64,000 nucleotides of DNA from Pseudomonas mucidolens (GCF_900106045.1 NZ_LT629802.1:2604001-2668000); one strand, 5' to 3'. Counted from the stretch's first letter, positions 1-10,757 are shown. Numbers and translations: made by a program. The notes: generated by a model not told the origin, from the letters alone.

Positions 1-660
1 CTGTACTCCGCCGTCGCACGGGTCCCGGTGGCGCTGGCGCTGCTGGTGGCCAACGTGTTTCCGATCCTGCTGGCGTTGCTCACCTGGGCGGCGGGTGGCC
101 CGAGACCGACCGCACGTACTGCGACGTTGATGGGGTTGATTCTGGTGGGTTTGGTGTTTGTACTGGACGTCCCCGGGCGTCTTTCGACCACCACCAACGT
201 CGGTCCGGAATGGCTGCTGGGCGTCGCGCTCGCGTTCTGCGCCGCCAGCGTATTCGCCTGCGCTCTGTGGATCACCGACCACAAGTTGTCTCAGGTACGC
301 GGTTCGGTGCGCAGTCTGTTAACCATTTTTATCGTCTTCAGCAGCGTCAATCTGGCGGGACTGACTGGCGCCCTGCCAGGCGGCCTAAACCTGCCCGCGA
401 CCTCGACCGGATGGCTGGCCCTCGCCGCCTTGGTGGTGCTGTACGGCACCGGTTTTATCGTGCTGTTCATTTCGGTGCCCCGGCTGGACATGCCACGCAA
501 CGCGCCGGTAATGAACATCGAGCCGTTGGCGACGTTGCTGATGGGCTGGTTTGTGCTGGATCAAATGCTCAGTGCGGGGCAGATTCTGGGCGGGGTTATT
601 GTGGTCACCGGCATCGTTTTGCTGACGCATCGCAAATCCGCTAGCAAGCCGGTTACTTGA
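1..660 (+). CDS. EamA/DMT-family transporter, C-terminal part (truncated by window edge)
   Basis: The reading frame is open from base 1 to a TGA at 658-660, so only the last ~219 codons are present and the start lies outside the window. The protein is strongly hydrophobic, with about six membrane-spanning stretches; the second-half repeat typical of drug/metabolite (EamA) transporters can be seen ending in the conserved pattern around NIEPLATLLMGWFVLDQ, followed by a last helix and a short basic tail. Proteins of this family export or import small metabolites across the inner membrane; the substrate cannot be told. It ends 22 bp before the convergent azoR-like gene. Confidence 0.8.
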   Translation: MYSAVARVPVALALLVANVFPILLALLTWAAGGPRPTARTATLMGLILVGLVFVLDVPGRLSTTTNVGPEWLLGVALAFCAASVFACALWITDHKLSQVRGSVRSLLTIFIVFSSVNLAGLTGALPGGLNLPATSTGWLALAALVVLYGTGFIVLFISVPRLDMPRNAPVMNIEPLATLLMGWFVLDQMLSAGQILGGVIVVTGIVLLTHRKSASKPVT

Positions 661-681
661 CAGGCCAAAAACCTATGCGCG

Positions 682-1296
682 CTAAGCGAGCAGTTTTTGA
701 ATTTGATCATCAAAGGTATCTAGAAATTCGTGCATGCTGATTTCTCCGAGATCTACAGCTTTAGCGCCGCCAGCCGCAATAAAGGTAACGTCGGTGATAC
801 CCAGGACGTTCAGGATCAGTTTCAAATATTGGGTCGCAATGTCACGGTCTCTAATCGGCGAGCCGCTGGTGTATACGCCTCCCGAGGCGAGCAGCACGGT
901 GGCCTTTTTAGCGGCCACCAGCCCTTTACCGTCAAAGCCCAAGGTCAAGCCTTTACGTACCACGTGATCCACCCAAGCCTTGAGCGCCGCAGGGACGTTA
1001 TAGTTGTAGACAGGCGTTGAAATAACCAGATGATCGGTTTCCAGCAACTCAGCCACAAGCTCATCGGACAGCCCTAGCATGGCTTTCATTTCAGGCGAAT
1101 GCTGGGTGTCCGGAGTGAAATAGGCCTGTAACCAGGGGGCGGTCACGAACGCAAGAGGCGTCTGCGTTAGATCCCGTATTTTGATGGCACCCCCAGGATG
1201 TGCAGCTTCCCACGCTGCCACAAATCTGCGCGTGAGCTGCCGGGAGATTGAAGCGTCCCCACGTGGGCTGGTTTCAATGGTAAGAAGTCTGGACAT
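682..1296 (-). CDS. azoR: FMN-dependent NADH:quinone reductase / azoreductase
   Basis: 204-residue flavodoxin-fold protein of the AzoR family, which reduces quinones and azo dyes with NADH using bound FMN. The phosphate-binding loop SPRGDASIS is near residues 10-18, the flavin-contacting [16 protein letters not shown] segment near 95-110, and SGGVY near 138; the length is normal for the family. The frame is open further upstream, but the ATG at 1296 is preceded by AGGAG at a good distance and gives the canonical [14 protein letters not shown]-terminus. It is transcribed away from the LysR gene at 1436, which probably controls it, as is common for azoR/LysR pairs. Confidence 0.9.
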   Translation of the reverse strand: MSRLLTIETSPRGDASISRQLTRRFVAAWEAAHPGGAIKIRDLTQTPLAFVTAPWLQAYFTPDTQHSPEMKAMLGLSDELVAELLETDHLVISTPVYNYNVPAALKAWVDHVVRKGLTLGFDGKGLVAAKKATVLLASGGVYTSGSPIRDRDIATQYLKLILNVLGITDVTFIAAGGAKAVDLGEISMHEFLDTFDDQIQKLLA

Positions 1297-1435
1297 GGAA
1301 GTAGCTCCTGCGCGGTCACGCCGCGGTGTGTTTTGCGTTGTCGCTTCAGGCGATGTGCGACACACTCTACCCAACGCGACCTCTCTGCAGGAGTGATGTA
1401 AATATGATCGAGTCCATCTATATAAGTGATGGGTC

Positions 1436-2335
1436 GTGATCGGAAATCTCAGTTTGGATCAGTTGCGCATTCTTGTGACTATTGCCGATACAGGCAGTTT
1501 CTCGGCCACGGGACGTCACCTGCGGCGCGCCCAATCCGCGATTAGCCAGTCGATCGCCACACTTGAGTCAGTTCAGGGCGTGACGCTGTTCGATCGCAGC
1601 GGCCATCGTCCAACGCTGACCGAGGTCGGTCGGGTGCTCGTGGTTCAAGCACGCGCGGTGCTAGAGAGCGCTGCCCAGTTTGAAGCAATGGCGGCAAGCA
1701 CAGTCGCAGGGGTCGAACCGGAACTCGCACTCGCTATAGACCCTTTAGCCCCCAGTGCGCCGCTTATCGAGAGCCTCAGCGCGATACGTGAAGCGTTTCC
1801 TCACCTAGCGGTGAGTTTCTCTACGGAAGGCTTGGGTGGCGCAGAGCGCCGATTGCGCAACGGCGAGGCGGCATTGGCGCTGTGTACGTTGATTCCGACA
1901 GTGCCCGACGATGTCACCGCACTGCCGCTGCTCAGCGTCAGGCTGTGGCCAGTAGTCGCCAGCGAACATCCGTTGGCCAAGTTAGGCCGCCGGGTCACGG
2001 TTGCTGACCTCAAGCCTTACGTGCAACTGGTACTTTCCGATCCGGTTTCTCCCGGCGGCCCAAGCTATGGAGTGACGGGCTGTCACCCGTGGCGGTTTGT
2101 AGATTTGGCACGACGCCTGGACTTTTTGCTCGCGGGGTTCGGTTGGTGTCGAATGCCAGAGCATCTTATTGCGGATCATCTGGCTTCAGGACGCCTCGTG
2201 CCGCTTGAGTTGACCGCCGAACTTCAGAGCACACCGGACTCACTTCCGATCTACGCAGCGCACATGCAAAATCGCGCGTTAGGGAAAGCCGGCCGATGGC
2301 TTCTGAATGATCTGACTCGTCGTCTTTGTATGTGA
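1436..2335 (+). CDS. LysR-family transcriptional regulator
   Basis: 299 residues with the N-terminal winged helix-turn-helix (about residues 5-62, including [14 protein letters not shown]) and a substrate-binding effector domain. Start is GTG at 1436, which gives the usual LysR opening [18 protein letters not shown]. It is divergent from azoR with a ~140-bp shared promoter region, so azoR is the likely target. Oddity: the last ten codons (2306-2335) lie inside a ~210-bp repeat that recurs at 22193, so the C-terminus may have been created or replaced by a recombination event. Length is still normal for the family. Confidence 0.85.
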   Translation: MIGNLSLDQLRILVTIADTGSFSATGRHLRRAQSAISQSIATLESVQGVTLFDRSGHRPTLTEVGRVLVVQARAVLESAAQFEAMAASTVAGVEPELALAIDPLAPSAPLIESLSAIREAFPHLAVSFSTEGLGGAERRLRNGEAALALCTLIPTVPDDVTALPLLSVRLWPVVASEHPLAKLGRRVTVADLKPYVQLVLSDPVSPGGPSYGVTGCHPWRFVDLARRLDFLLAGFGWCRMPEHLIADHLASGRLVPLELTAELQSTPDSLPIYAAHMQNRALGKAGRWLLNDLTRRLCM

Positions 2336-2516
2336 TGAGGCGAAGACAATCGGCGGGCGATGCACTGAATAGCGCGCCCATGACCAGCCCTTAGAACAGC
2401 AAATGCGGCCAAATCGAGCCACAAATCGTCGGTGATATGATCTGAGCGTTTATATTTCGCCAAGAGAGTGCCCATGGATCGCTTGTCCACGTTGTTGTCG
2501 CAATGCGGAGTGCGCG
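2306..2516 (+). repeat. Copy 1 of a ~211-bp duplicated segment
   Basis: Aligns without gaps to 22193-22403: both start at AATGATCTGACTCGTCG, carry ATG exactly 168 bp later, and stay matched up to GTGCGCG. The segment comprises the 3' end of the LysR gene, an intergenic stretch, and the promoter, ribosome binding site and first codons of an AraC-type gene. A scatter of single-base differences shows that it is not a recent copy. Confidence 0.9.
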
Positions 2517-2580
2517 TATCAGCCTGGCACAGAAACGTCTGCGTGAAGGACGCTCGATTCGGTTACTCATAACGGCCAGG
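2474..2580 (+). pseudogene. AraC-family regulator remnant with large internal deletion
   Basis: The ATG at 2474 and first ~14 codons match the intact AraC gene at 22361. The sequence then jumps, at the shared triplet GCG, to the region matching 23031 onward of that gene (TATCAGCCTGGC...CGTCTGCGTGAAGGACG), deleting 628 bp. A second, smaller deletion of roughly 20 bp follows near 2560. The join shifts the frame and leaves only 32 codons before a TAA. The stretch 2336-2643 holds nothing else convincing. Confidence 0.85.
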
Positions 2581-2643
2581 CCTATGAAAGGGATGAATTC
2601 ATAAGCCGGGCCTCCCGCCGTCTAAAGCAGCGAGCCTCGGGCG

Positions 2644-4071
2644 TCAGTTGCCCCAGCCGACCACGCCCTTGATCTCCAGAAAGTCGTGAATACCCCAACC
2701 CGCGTACTCGCGGCCATTGCCGGACTGCTTGTAGCCACCGAAGGGCGCAAAGGTATCCCAGCTCGGATAGTTCAGATAGACCGAACCGGCGCGCATGCGC
2801 CCCGCCACTGCGCGGGCATGTTGGATATCACTTGACTGCACATAGGCCGCCAGGCCGTAGACGGTATCGTTGGCGATTTCGATGGCCTGCTCTTCACTAT
2901 CGTATGGAATGATCGCCAGCACCGGGCCGAAGATTTCCTCGCGAGCAATGGTCATCTGCGCCGTCACATTGCCGAAAACAGTAGGCCGCACATAGTAGCC
3001 CTTCTCCAGGCCATCCGGACGCCCCAAACCACCCGTCACCAACGTGGCGCCTTCCTCGATGCCGATGGCGATCAGGCCCTGGATTTTGGCGAACTGCGCC
3101 TCGCTGATCACCGGACCGAGGTTTGTGCTGGCCTCGAGTGGGCTGCCGGTCACCATCTGCTCGGCTGTCTGCCGGGCAATCTGCAGGGCGCGCGCGTGCT
3201 GCGAAGCCGGTACCAACATGCGGGTAGGCGCATCGCACGATTGTCCCGAGTTGGAGAAGCAGCCCTGCACGCCCTTGGCCACCGCAACGTCGAAGTCAGC
3301 ATCCTCCAGCAGGATGTTCGCCGATTTCCCGCCCAGTTCCTGGGCAACGCGCTTGACCGTATCGGCCGCCGCCTTCGCCACCATGATCCCGGCGCGGGTC
3401 GAGCCAGTGAACGAAACCATATCGACCTTGGGGTGGCTTGCCATGTGCTGGCCAACGTCGGGACCTGTACCGTTAAGCAAGTTGAACACCCCGGCCGGCA
3501 CACCCGCCTCATGGAGGATTTCCGCGAAAATGATCCCGGTCAGCGGTGCGATCTCGCTGGGCTTGAGCACCACGGTACAGCCCGCAGCGATGGCAGGCGC
3601 GACCTTGCAGACGATCTGGTTCAGCGGCCAGTTCCAGGGCGTGATCAGGGCACAGACGCCGATGGCTTCACGCACGACCCGGGTGCTGCCGTGCGACTCG
3701 CTGAACTGGAATTTTTCCAGCGCGCTGATGGTCGACTCAAGGTGCGTACGACCACTCCAGATCTGCGCGTCACGGGCGAAATGCAACGGCGCGCCCATCT
3801 CCTGGCTGACGGTCTTGGCCAGGTCTTCGTAACGCAGGTTGTACACCCGCAGAATTTCCTTGAGCAGGGCCAGACGCTCGCCGACACTGGTCACCGAGAA
3901 AGCCGGGAATGCCTTGGCAGCGGCCGCTACGGCCTTGTCCACATCCGCCGTATTACCCACGGCGATATTGATAAAGGCCTGCTCGGTGGAGGGGTCGATG
4001 ACTTCAAGGGTATTGCCGGAAAGGGCATCGGTCCATTGGCCATCGATGTAGAACTTGAGCGCGTTGTTCAT
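2644..4071 (-). CDS. NAD(P)-dependent aldehyde dehydrogenase
   Basis: 475-residue ALDH-superfamily enzyme oxidising an aldehyde to the acid. Visible are the cofactor-domain motif PWNWP (145-149), Lys170 in the VVLKPSE motif, the general base Glu245 in QELGG, and the catalytic Cys279 in NSGQSCD. The ATG at 4071 gives a standard N-terminus; an upstream extension is open but looks non-coding. It is the most downstream gene of the minus-strand catabolic locus, 76 bp after the mmsA-like gene, and probably removes a semialdehyde made by the amine-oxidising enzymes upstream. Substrate unknown. Confidence 0.85.
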   Translation of the reverse strand: MNNALKFYIDGQWTDALSGNTLEVIDPSTEQAFINIAVGNTADVDKAVAAAAKAFPAFSVTSVGERLALLKEILRVYNLRYEDLAKTVSQEMGAPLHFARDAQIWSGRTHLESTISALEKFQFSESHGSTRVVREAIGVCALITPWNWPLNQIVCKVAPAIAAGCTVVLKPSEIAPLTGIIFAEILHEAGVPAGVFNLLNGTGPDVGQHMASHPKVDMVSFTGSTRAGIMVAKAAADTVKRVAQELGGKSANILLEDADFDVAVAKGVQGCFSNSGQSCDAPTRMLVPASQHARALQIARQTAEQMVTGSPLEASTNLGPVISEAQFAKIQGLIAIGIEEGATLVTGGLGRPDGLEKGYYVRPTVFGNVTAQMTIAREEIFGPVLAIIPYDSEEQAIEIANDTVYGLAAYVQSSDIQHARAVAGRMRAGSVYLNYPSWDTFAPFGGYKQSGNGREYAGWGIHDFLEIKGVVGWGN

Positions 4072-4146
4072 GGATTTTTTCACCTTGACTGGGTCGCTGG
4101 GCGAGGACATTCGTGCCCTCGTCACCGTTGAAGGGGTTGCGCGGGC

Positions 4147-5646
<1,500 letters not shown>

Positions 5647-5725
5647 AAAACTCTCCAGTGCCGGACAGGGACATCCTGCCGGCAGGTATGAATGGCTAAT
5701 GCCCGTATGGCGGATGCCTGGCAAA

Positions 5726-6085
5726 TCAGGCTTTGACGGCCGCCTGCAGGGCAATTTCCACCAGGATATTGTCCGCCGCCATGTTGGCCTCGACGGTCGC
5801 CCGCGCCGGCAGTGCGTCCTGTGGCACCCACTCGCGCCAGACTGCGTTCATCGCCGCGAAGTCCTGGACCGCATGCTTGAGCCAGATCTGCGCAAACAGG
5901 ATGTGCGATTTGTCGGAACCGGCTTCGGCCAGCAGCGCGTCGATGCGCGCCAGCACCTGGGCGGTCTGCCCGGCGACGTCCTGGGTACGGTCGGCAGGCA
6001 CCTGACCGGTGATGTAGACAATACCGTTGTGCACCAGCGCGTGGCTGAGCAGACCGGGGTTGGGTTGTAGTCGGGTGATGGTCAT
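5726..6085 (-). CDS. RidA-family enamine/imine deaminase
   Basis: 119-residue RidA/YjgF/UK114 protein. These trimers hydrolyse reactive enamines and imines released by amino-acid and amine-oxidising enzymes. The conserved arginine is visible in PARATVEA (Arg95), and the acid in NILVEI (Glu110). The ATG at 6085 is followed by a normal N-terminus. Its place between the MmsA-like and alcohol dehydrogenase genes, in a locus with three FAD-dependent amine or amino-acid oxidoreductases, fits a helper that hydrolyses their imine products. Confidence 0.88.
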   Translation of the reverse strand: MTITRLQPNPGLLSHALVHNGIVYITGQVPADRTQDVAGQTAQVLARIDALLAEAGSDKSHILFAQIWLKHAVQDFAAMNAVWREWVPQDALPARATVEANMAADNILVEIALQAAVKA

Positions 6086-6117
6086 CGTGGTAACTCCTGC
6101 TAGGAAAGTGGGTTGAA

Positions 6118-7152
6118 TCAGGCGATTTGCAGCACCGTGCGGCCGACCAGTTGGCCCGTGCGCATGCGTGCAAAGATGTCGTTGATATCGTCCAGGCGTT
6201 CGAGGTTGATCTGCGCCTTGACCAGACCACGTGCGGCGAACAAAACCGCCTCGTTCAAGTCGTGGCGGGTGCCGATGTTGGAACCGGTGATCGACAGTTC
6301 CCAGCCGCTGATGCTGGAAATGGAAGCGCGCACCGTATCGGCATCGCCGCCCGGCAGGCCAATGAACACTGCCGTTCCACCAGGGCGCAGCATCTTCACC
6401 GACTGCTCGAACGCAGCATTGGCGGTGGCGGTCACCAGCACGGCGTGGACGCCGCCGGGAATCTGTTGCCTAAGGGTCTCGACCGGGTTGTCGAGTGCAT
6501 TGATCAGGCACTCGGCGCCATAACTGCGAGCCAGTTCAAGCTTGTCGTCGGCCACATCGATGGCCGCCACGCGCAGCCCCATGGCAATGGCGTACTGCAC
6601 CGCCACATGGCCCAAGCCACCGATGCCCATGACCGCCACCCACTGCCCCGGCCGGGCACGCGAACGCATCAGGCCACGGTAGGTGGTCACACCGGCGCAG
6701 AGAATGGGCGCCAAGGCGTATAGGTCCACGTCCGGCTCGATCGTGGCAACGAATGCTGCCGGTGCCACCATGTACTCGGCGTAGCCGCCCTGCTTGCTGT
6801 AGCCGGTGGATTCACGATGCTCGCAGATGGTTTCCATACCACCGAGACAGAACTCGCAGGTGCCACAAGCGCTGTACATCCAGGGCATGCCGACTGCAGT
6901 GCCGATAGCAGGCTGGCTGACGCCTTCGCCATGGGCGGCCACATGACCGGTGATTTCATGGCCGGGAATCAGCGGCAGCGTGGGCAAGGCCGACCAGTCA
7001 CCGTCGATCGCATGCAGGTCACTGTGACAGACGCCGCAGGCGACGATACGAATCAGTATTTCTCCGGGGCCGGGTTGGGGAATCGCTACCTGCTCAATAC
7101 GCAGCGGTTCGCCGACGGCGTGCAGAACGGCAGCCTTCATGGTTTGACTCAT
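6118..7152 (-). CDS. Zinc-dependent alcohol dehydrogenase (AdhP/AdhA-like)
   Basis: 344-residue medium-chain dehydrogenase. Catalytic zinc ligands: Cys42 and His43 region (GVCHSD) and His65-Glu66 (PGHE). Structural zinc: Cys96, Cys99, Cys102 and Cys110. The NAD-binding GIGGLGH follows at about residue 175. Start chosen at ATG 7152 (MSQTMKAAVLHA); another ATG lies four codons in. It interconverts an alcohol and aldehyde with NAD+. In this operon it could oxidise an amino-alcohol or side-product alcohol before the ALDH step. Confidence 0.88.
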   Translation of the reverse strand: MSQTMKAAVLHAVGEPLRIEQVAIPQPGPGEILIRIVACGVCHSDLHAIDGDWSALPTLPLIPGHEITGHVAAHGEGVSQPAIGTAVGMPWMYSACGTCEFCLGGMETICEHRESTGYSKQGGYAEYMVAPAAFVATIEPDVDLYALAPILCAGVTTYRGLMRSRARPGQWVAVMGIGGLGHVAVQYAIAMGLRVAAIDVADDKLELARSYGAECLINALDNPVETLRQQIPGGVHAVLVTATANAAFEQSVKMLRPGGTAVFIGLPGGDADTVRASISSISGWELSITGSNIGTRHDLNEAVLFAARGLVKAQINLERLDDINDIFARMRTGQLVGRTVLQIA

Positions 7153-7256
7153 CGCTCTCTCCTGAAACATCCACCCGATTTTCGGGCAAGTGGACACCTA
7201 TACCGCGGGCCGGGGCCGGCGGCAGGGTGTGCGGGTCGAAAGAACTCTCCGGAGCG

Positions 7257-8048
7257 TCAGCCCACGGGGCGTAAACTGCGCGTCGCGCTGGCGATGTTGC
7301 GTGCGGTGTTAATCACCTTGGGTGCCAGGTGTTTGCGCGCGTCCTCCAGGTTCCAGCGACTGAACGGCACGGAGATGTTGACGGCCCCCAGGGGGTAGCC
7401 ATCAGCATTGACCACCGCCGCGGCGACGCTGATGTCCCCGGCGAAATACTCTTCCTGGGCATAGGCATAGCCTTCACGACGCGCCTCGGCGACGATCGCG
7501 CGCAACGGGTCCAGCTCGGTGACGGTGCTGGCGGTGTAGCCCTGGCGTTCGGAGGCAATCAGAATGGCATCCGTCTCCGCCTCCGGCAGTGCAGCCAGGT
7601 ATGCGCGACCTGCCGAAGTACAGTACATCGGCAGATGACGGCCCAGCGGCATATGAATGGCAATCTGCTTGTGGCTGGGGAAACGCGCGACGTAAAGCAT
7701 GTCCAGGCCGCAAGGCTCGAGCAGGTTGCAGCTCTCCTCGACATCGCGGTTGAGCTCATGCAGGTACGGGTTGGCGCGTTCGATCAGCTCACTGGTTTGC
7801 AGGTAGCCGGTGCCAAGGTCGAGGGACTTGGGCGCGAGACGAAAGCGTTTGGTGACGGGTTCCTTGTACAGGTAACCCAGCGCTTCAAGGGTAAAGGTCG
7901 AACGCTGGACGGTGCTTTTGTTCAGGCCGGTGGCTTCAGCCAGTTCAATCAGGCTCATGCTTGGACGCCCGGCACGGAATGCCGTCAGGATCGATAGTCC
8001 CTTGGACAAAGCAGTAATGAAGAGTGGCGAATCTTCTAGGGAACTCAT
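7257..8048 (-). CDS. IclR-family transcriptional regulator
   Basis: 263 residues. The N-terminal winged helix (about 10-75, ALSKGLSILTAF...GLNKSTVQRSTFTLEALGYL) is followed by an IclR effector domain with the typical segment CTSAGRAYLAALP and a C-terminal GAVNISVP. It lies within the minus-strand catabolic locus, 61 bp after the FAD oxidoreductase and ~105 bp before the alcohol dehydrogenase, so it is probably the local regulator of this amine/amino-acid operon. No binding site could be defined by eye. Confidence 0.88.
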   Translation of the reverse strand: MSSLEDSPLFITALSKGLSILTAFRAGRPSMSLIELAEATGLNKSTVQRSTFTLEALGYLYKEPVTKRFRLAPKSLDLGTGYLQTSELIERANPYLHELNRDVEESCNLLEPCGLDMLYVARFPSHKQIAIHMPLGRHLPMYCTSAGRAYLAALPEAETDAILIASERQGYTASTVTELDPLRAIVAEARREGYAYAQEEYFAGDISVAAAVVNADGYPLGAVNISVPFSRWNLEDARKHLAPKVINTARNIASATRSLRPVG

Positions 8049-8109
8049 GGAATTATCCTTGTTGTTGCCGCGACAGGTGCGTGCATAACGATACTTTTCA
8101 TTCTGTATT

Positions 8110-9279
8110 TCATTCGAAATGGCTCAAGACAATGCCCGGTTCCACGACCGGCTTGTTGCATTCAAACCTGTTCACTGCAAAGGGGCGCATGCGCTCATCC
8201 ACTTCGCCGCTGACAATGGCCTTGGCCAGGAACTCACCCGCTGCCGGTGCACCGGCGTGGCCATAACACCAGCCCGCGCTGACGAATAAACCCGCCAGGT
8301 CCTGGTGGGCCCCCAGTAGCGGCCCGAAATCCTTGGAGATATGCACCAGACCCGCCCATTGGCGCAAGATACGCGCGTGCCCCAATTGCGGAAACATCTC
8401 CAGATACGCTCGCGCCGTCGCCGCCATCACCGGTACGTCGGCATTCAGCGTGTGCTGCGGTCGTTCGGCAACTTCGGCACCGCCCACCACTTCTCCGCGC
8501 GCGGTCTGGTGCATGTAGCAGAGTCGATCCAGCAGCGCCACGGCAGGCCCGATCAGCGGACGGGTCGGCTCCAGCGCCATGGCTTCCAGGCGCATCGGAT
8601 AACCCTCCAGTGGCACGCCCGCCAGTTGCGCCAGGCGATTGCTCTCGGCGCCGCCGGCCAGCACCACGGTATCGCTTGCAATCCAGTGCTCCCCCACCCG
8701 AACCCCGGAGACACGCCCCGCGCTCTGGTCGATGGCGGTGACTTCGGTGCGGTAGCGAATATCCACCCCACGCGCGGCGCAGGCTTGTCGATAGGCGTAC
8801 ATCGCGGCATGGTGCGGCGCGACACCACTGTCGGGCAGGTGCAGGGCCGCGCTCACTCGTCCATGGGCCAGGGCCGGAAGCACCTCGCGCAATCGTGCGG
8901 GGGTGAGTAGGCTTGAGGTGATGCCACAAGCCTTGTGCACTTCAAGCGTGCGGACCAGCAGCGCCGCCGTGGCACTGCGCTCGCCCACCATGGTGTAACC
9001 CCGGCGAGAGTACATGACATTTTCGCCCAGGCGCTTGGACAATCCCTGCCACAAGTGGCAGGAATGGGCAAAGAAACGCGTCCATTCGGGCGAACTGAAC
9101 GCACCACGAATCAGTGTGCCGTTACGGCCCGACGCACCGCCCTGCCAGTAACCGGCGTCCAGCACGAGAATGTCGCGCACGCCCAGTTCGGCCAAATTGA
9201 ATGCCAGTGACAGGCCCTGAATACCGGCCCCGACAATAATGATCGACGCCTTCCCAGGCAGCGGGTTGACGTTGTTCAT
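8110..9279 (-). CDS. FAD-dependent amino-acid/amine dehydrogenase (DadA/HcnC/opine oxidase B-like)
   Basis: 389 residues of the DAO fold: dinucleotide-binding GAGIQG near residue 18, GGASGRNGTLIRG motif, and a C-terminal GWCYGHAGAPAAGE segment near the flavin. The start at ATG 9279 overlaps the stop of the upstream (2Fe-2S) protein by ATGA, implying translational coupling and a heteromeric complex, as in the opine-oxidase, HcnBC and hydroxyproline-dehydrogenase systems. It should oxidise a C-N bond and pass electrons via the partner's Fe-S centre. Substrate not determinable. Confidence 0.82.
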   Translation of the reverse strand: MNNVNPLPGKASIIIVGAGIQGLSLAFNLAELGVRDILVLDAGYWQGGASGRNGTLIRGAFSSPEWTRFFAHSCHLWQGLSKRLGENVMYSRRGYTMVGERSATAALLVRTLEVHKACGITSSLLTPARLREVLPALAHGRVSAALHLPDSGVAPHHAAMYAYRQACAARGVDIRYRTEVTAIDQSAGRVSGVRVGEHWIASDTVVLAGGAESNRLAQLAGVPLEGYPMRLEAMALEPTRPLIGPAVALLDRLCYMHQTARGEVVGGAEVAERPQHTLNADVPVMAATARAYLEMFPQLGHARILRQWAGLVHISKDFGPLLGAHQDLAGLFVSAGWCYGHAGAPAAGEFLAKAIVSGEVDERMRPFAVNRFECNKPVVEPGIVLSHFE

Positions 9280-10757
9280 TGCAATGGCTCGACAACAGCG
9301 GTCAGGCCGGCCGCCTGAGCAACACTCAAGGCACGGCGCGGCGGACGCAGCGTCGGCCGGGCCAACCCGGCCAGGGCGACGCCGCCGCGGACACTGACCA
9401 GCGCGCGCAGAGCATCCCAGCAAGGTTGCCCCTGGCACGGGCCCATGCCACAGGACGTCAGGCGCTTGATCACTTCCAGGTCGGTAATGCCCTGGGCCAG
9501 CAAGGCCTCGACCTCGTGGTCAGACACATCGAAGCACGGACACAACAACGTCTTGTGGCGCGAGCGCGCGGCCACCGGCAGCACCTGGTCGGCCTCCACG
9601 ACCGCCCCCACTTCACGCAGGCGGCTCTGGCGTTGCTCGCGCAGCTGCAGCAAACCTTCGGCGCGACTTTGGAAGGTCAGGCTGGCATCGGCAATCCAGG
9701 GCCTGGCATGCACCACGGCATCACAGGCGATCGACTTGGCGAACAGCGCAGCGGTCACCCGGCTGCGCCCCACCACCCGGCGCAAATCGGTAACCGCTCG
9801 CGCGGCGACCACCGTGACGCCCAGTTCGCGCAAGCGACTGGCGAGCGCTTCCTGGTCGCCATTGCCGACAACCACGACCCGCGCCCCCGGCGCCACCGAT
9901 TGTTCATGGGCCATGATCAGCGCCGTGCGCACATCCATCACGCCGGGCAACCACATCCCTGGAATAACCGGCGGGCAGGCACGGCGGCCGCCCGCCAGAA
10001 TCACCTCGTCCGCTTCCAGAACCAATGCACCTTGCGCCGGATCATGGGGCGCCGCGAGCAGCAGCTCGCCTTCGCGGTAGGCGCCGAACACTTCAACGCC
10101 GCACACCAACTGCACGCGCTCGTCCAGTACGGGTCGAGCCTGGCCCGCCGCCTGGGCATAACGGGCCAGCGATTGACCGCGCGTCACCAGCACCACGCTG
10201 TGTCCTGCGGCCACCGCGTCATTGGCGGCGGCACAGCCGGCGGGCCCACCGCCGATCACCAGGACATCCGCACTCACATGCCGCGCCGTCGGCACAGGTA
10301 CTTCGCCAGTGTCTTCGGCCGGCTTGGCCACACCGGCGAGGAACGCCAGGATAGCCTCCCAGCGCTGGAACAATGCCGTACCGCTGGGCACCAGGTTGGA
10401 GTGTTCGAAACCGCCCTGGATCCAGCTGGCAGGAATCAGTCGCGACAGACGCAATAGATCGAACCCGGGCGTTGGCCAGCAGTTCTGCATCTCCACCCGC
10501 GCACCGGCCGTCACCGGCAACAGATCCAGGCGCACATTCGGCACACCGTCCACGCGGGCCAGGACACCGGTGACATAGCTACCGGAATAGCCCAGCGGTC
10601 GATGGGACTTGCGGCTCCAGGCCAGCGTGCGGATGCCATTGGCCAGCAACGCAGTGGCCACGCTTTCACCCCGGCGCCCCTGCACGACGCGACCGTTCCA
10701 GGAGAACTCGACCAGCTCCGTGCTGGCACGCTCAAGGCGCAGACTGCCGTTGCTCAT
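9276..10757 (-). CDS. FAD/NAD- and [2Fe-2S]-binding oxidoreductase subunit (sarcosine/opine oxidase A-like fusion)
   Basis: 493 residues. Residues ~15-95 resemble the N-terminal domain of sarcosine-oxidase alpha (HRPLGYSGSY, PNVRLDLLPV) but contain none of the ferredoxin-type cysteines. Then comes a pyridine-nucleotide-disulfide reductase fold with GGGPAG at 169-174 and a degenerate second nucleotide loop VVVGNGDQ at ~296. A C-terminal BFD-like cluster follows with Cys406, Cys408, Cys436 and Cys441 (CPC...CGMGPC). The upstream ABC permease stop overlaps its ATG (10757), and its own stop overlaps the next gene. It probably shuttles electrons for the partner dehydrogenase at 8110. Confidence 0.8.
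   Translation of the reverse strand: MSNGSLRLERASTELVEFSWNGRVVQGRRGESVATALLANGIRTLAWSRKSHRPLGYSGSYVTGVLARVDGVPNVRLDLLPVTAGARVEMQNCWPTPGFDLLRLSRLIPASWIQGGFEHSNLVPSGTALFQRWEAILAFLAGVAKPAEDTGEVPVPTARHVSADVLVIGGGPAGCAAANDAVAAGHSVVLVTRGQSLARYAQAAGQARPVLDERVQLVCGVEVFGAYREGELLLAAPHDPAQGALVLEADEVILAGGRRACPPVIPGMWLPGVMDVRTALIMAHEQSVAPGARVVVVGNGDQEALASRLRELGVTVVAARAVTDLRRVVGRSRVTAALFAKSIACDAVVHARPWIADASLTFQSRAEGLLQLREQRQSRLREVGAVVEADQVLPVAARSRHKTLLCPCFDVSDHEVEALLAQGITDLEVIKRLTSCGMGPCQGQPCWDALRALVSVRGGVALAGLARPTLRPPRRALSVAQAAGLTAVVEPLQ

Noticed and set aside
3196..4131. Long plus-strand open frame (311 codons) opposite the aldehyde dehydrogenase
   Set aside because: No family resemblance; it mirrors the codon structure of the ALDH gene on the other strand, as expected in GC-rich DNA.
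9279..10457. Plus-strand open frame of 392 codons
   Set aside because: Antisense to a well-recognised flavoprotein; the composition (His/Gln/Arg-rich) is that of a shadow frame.
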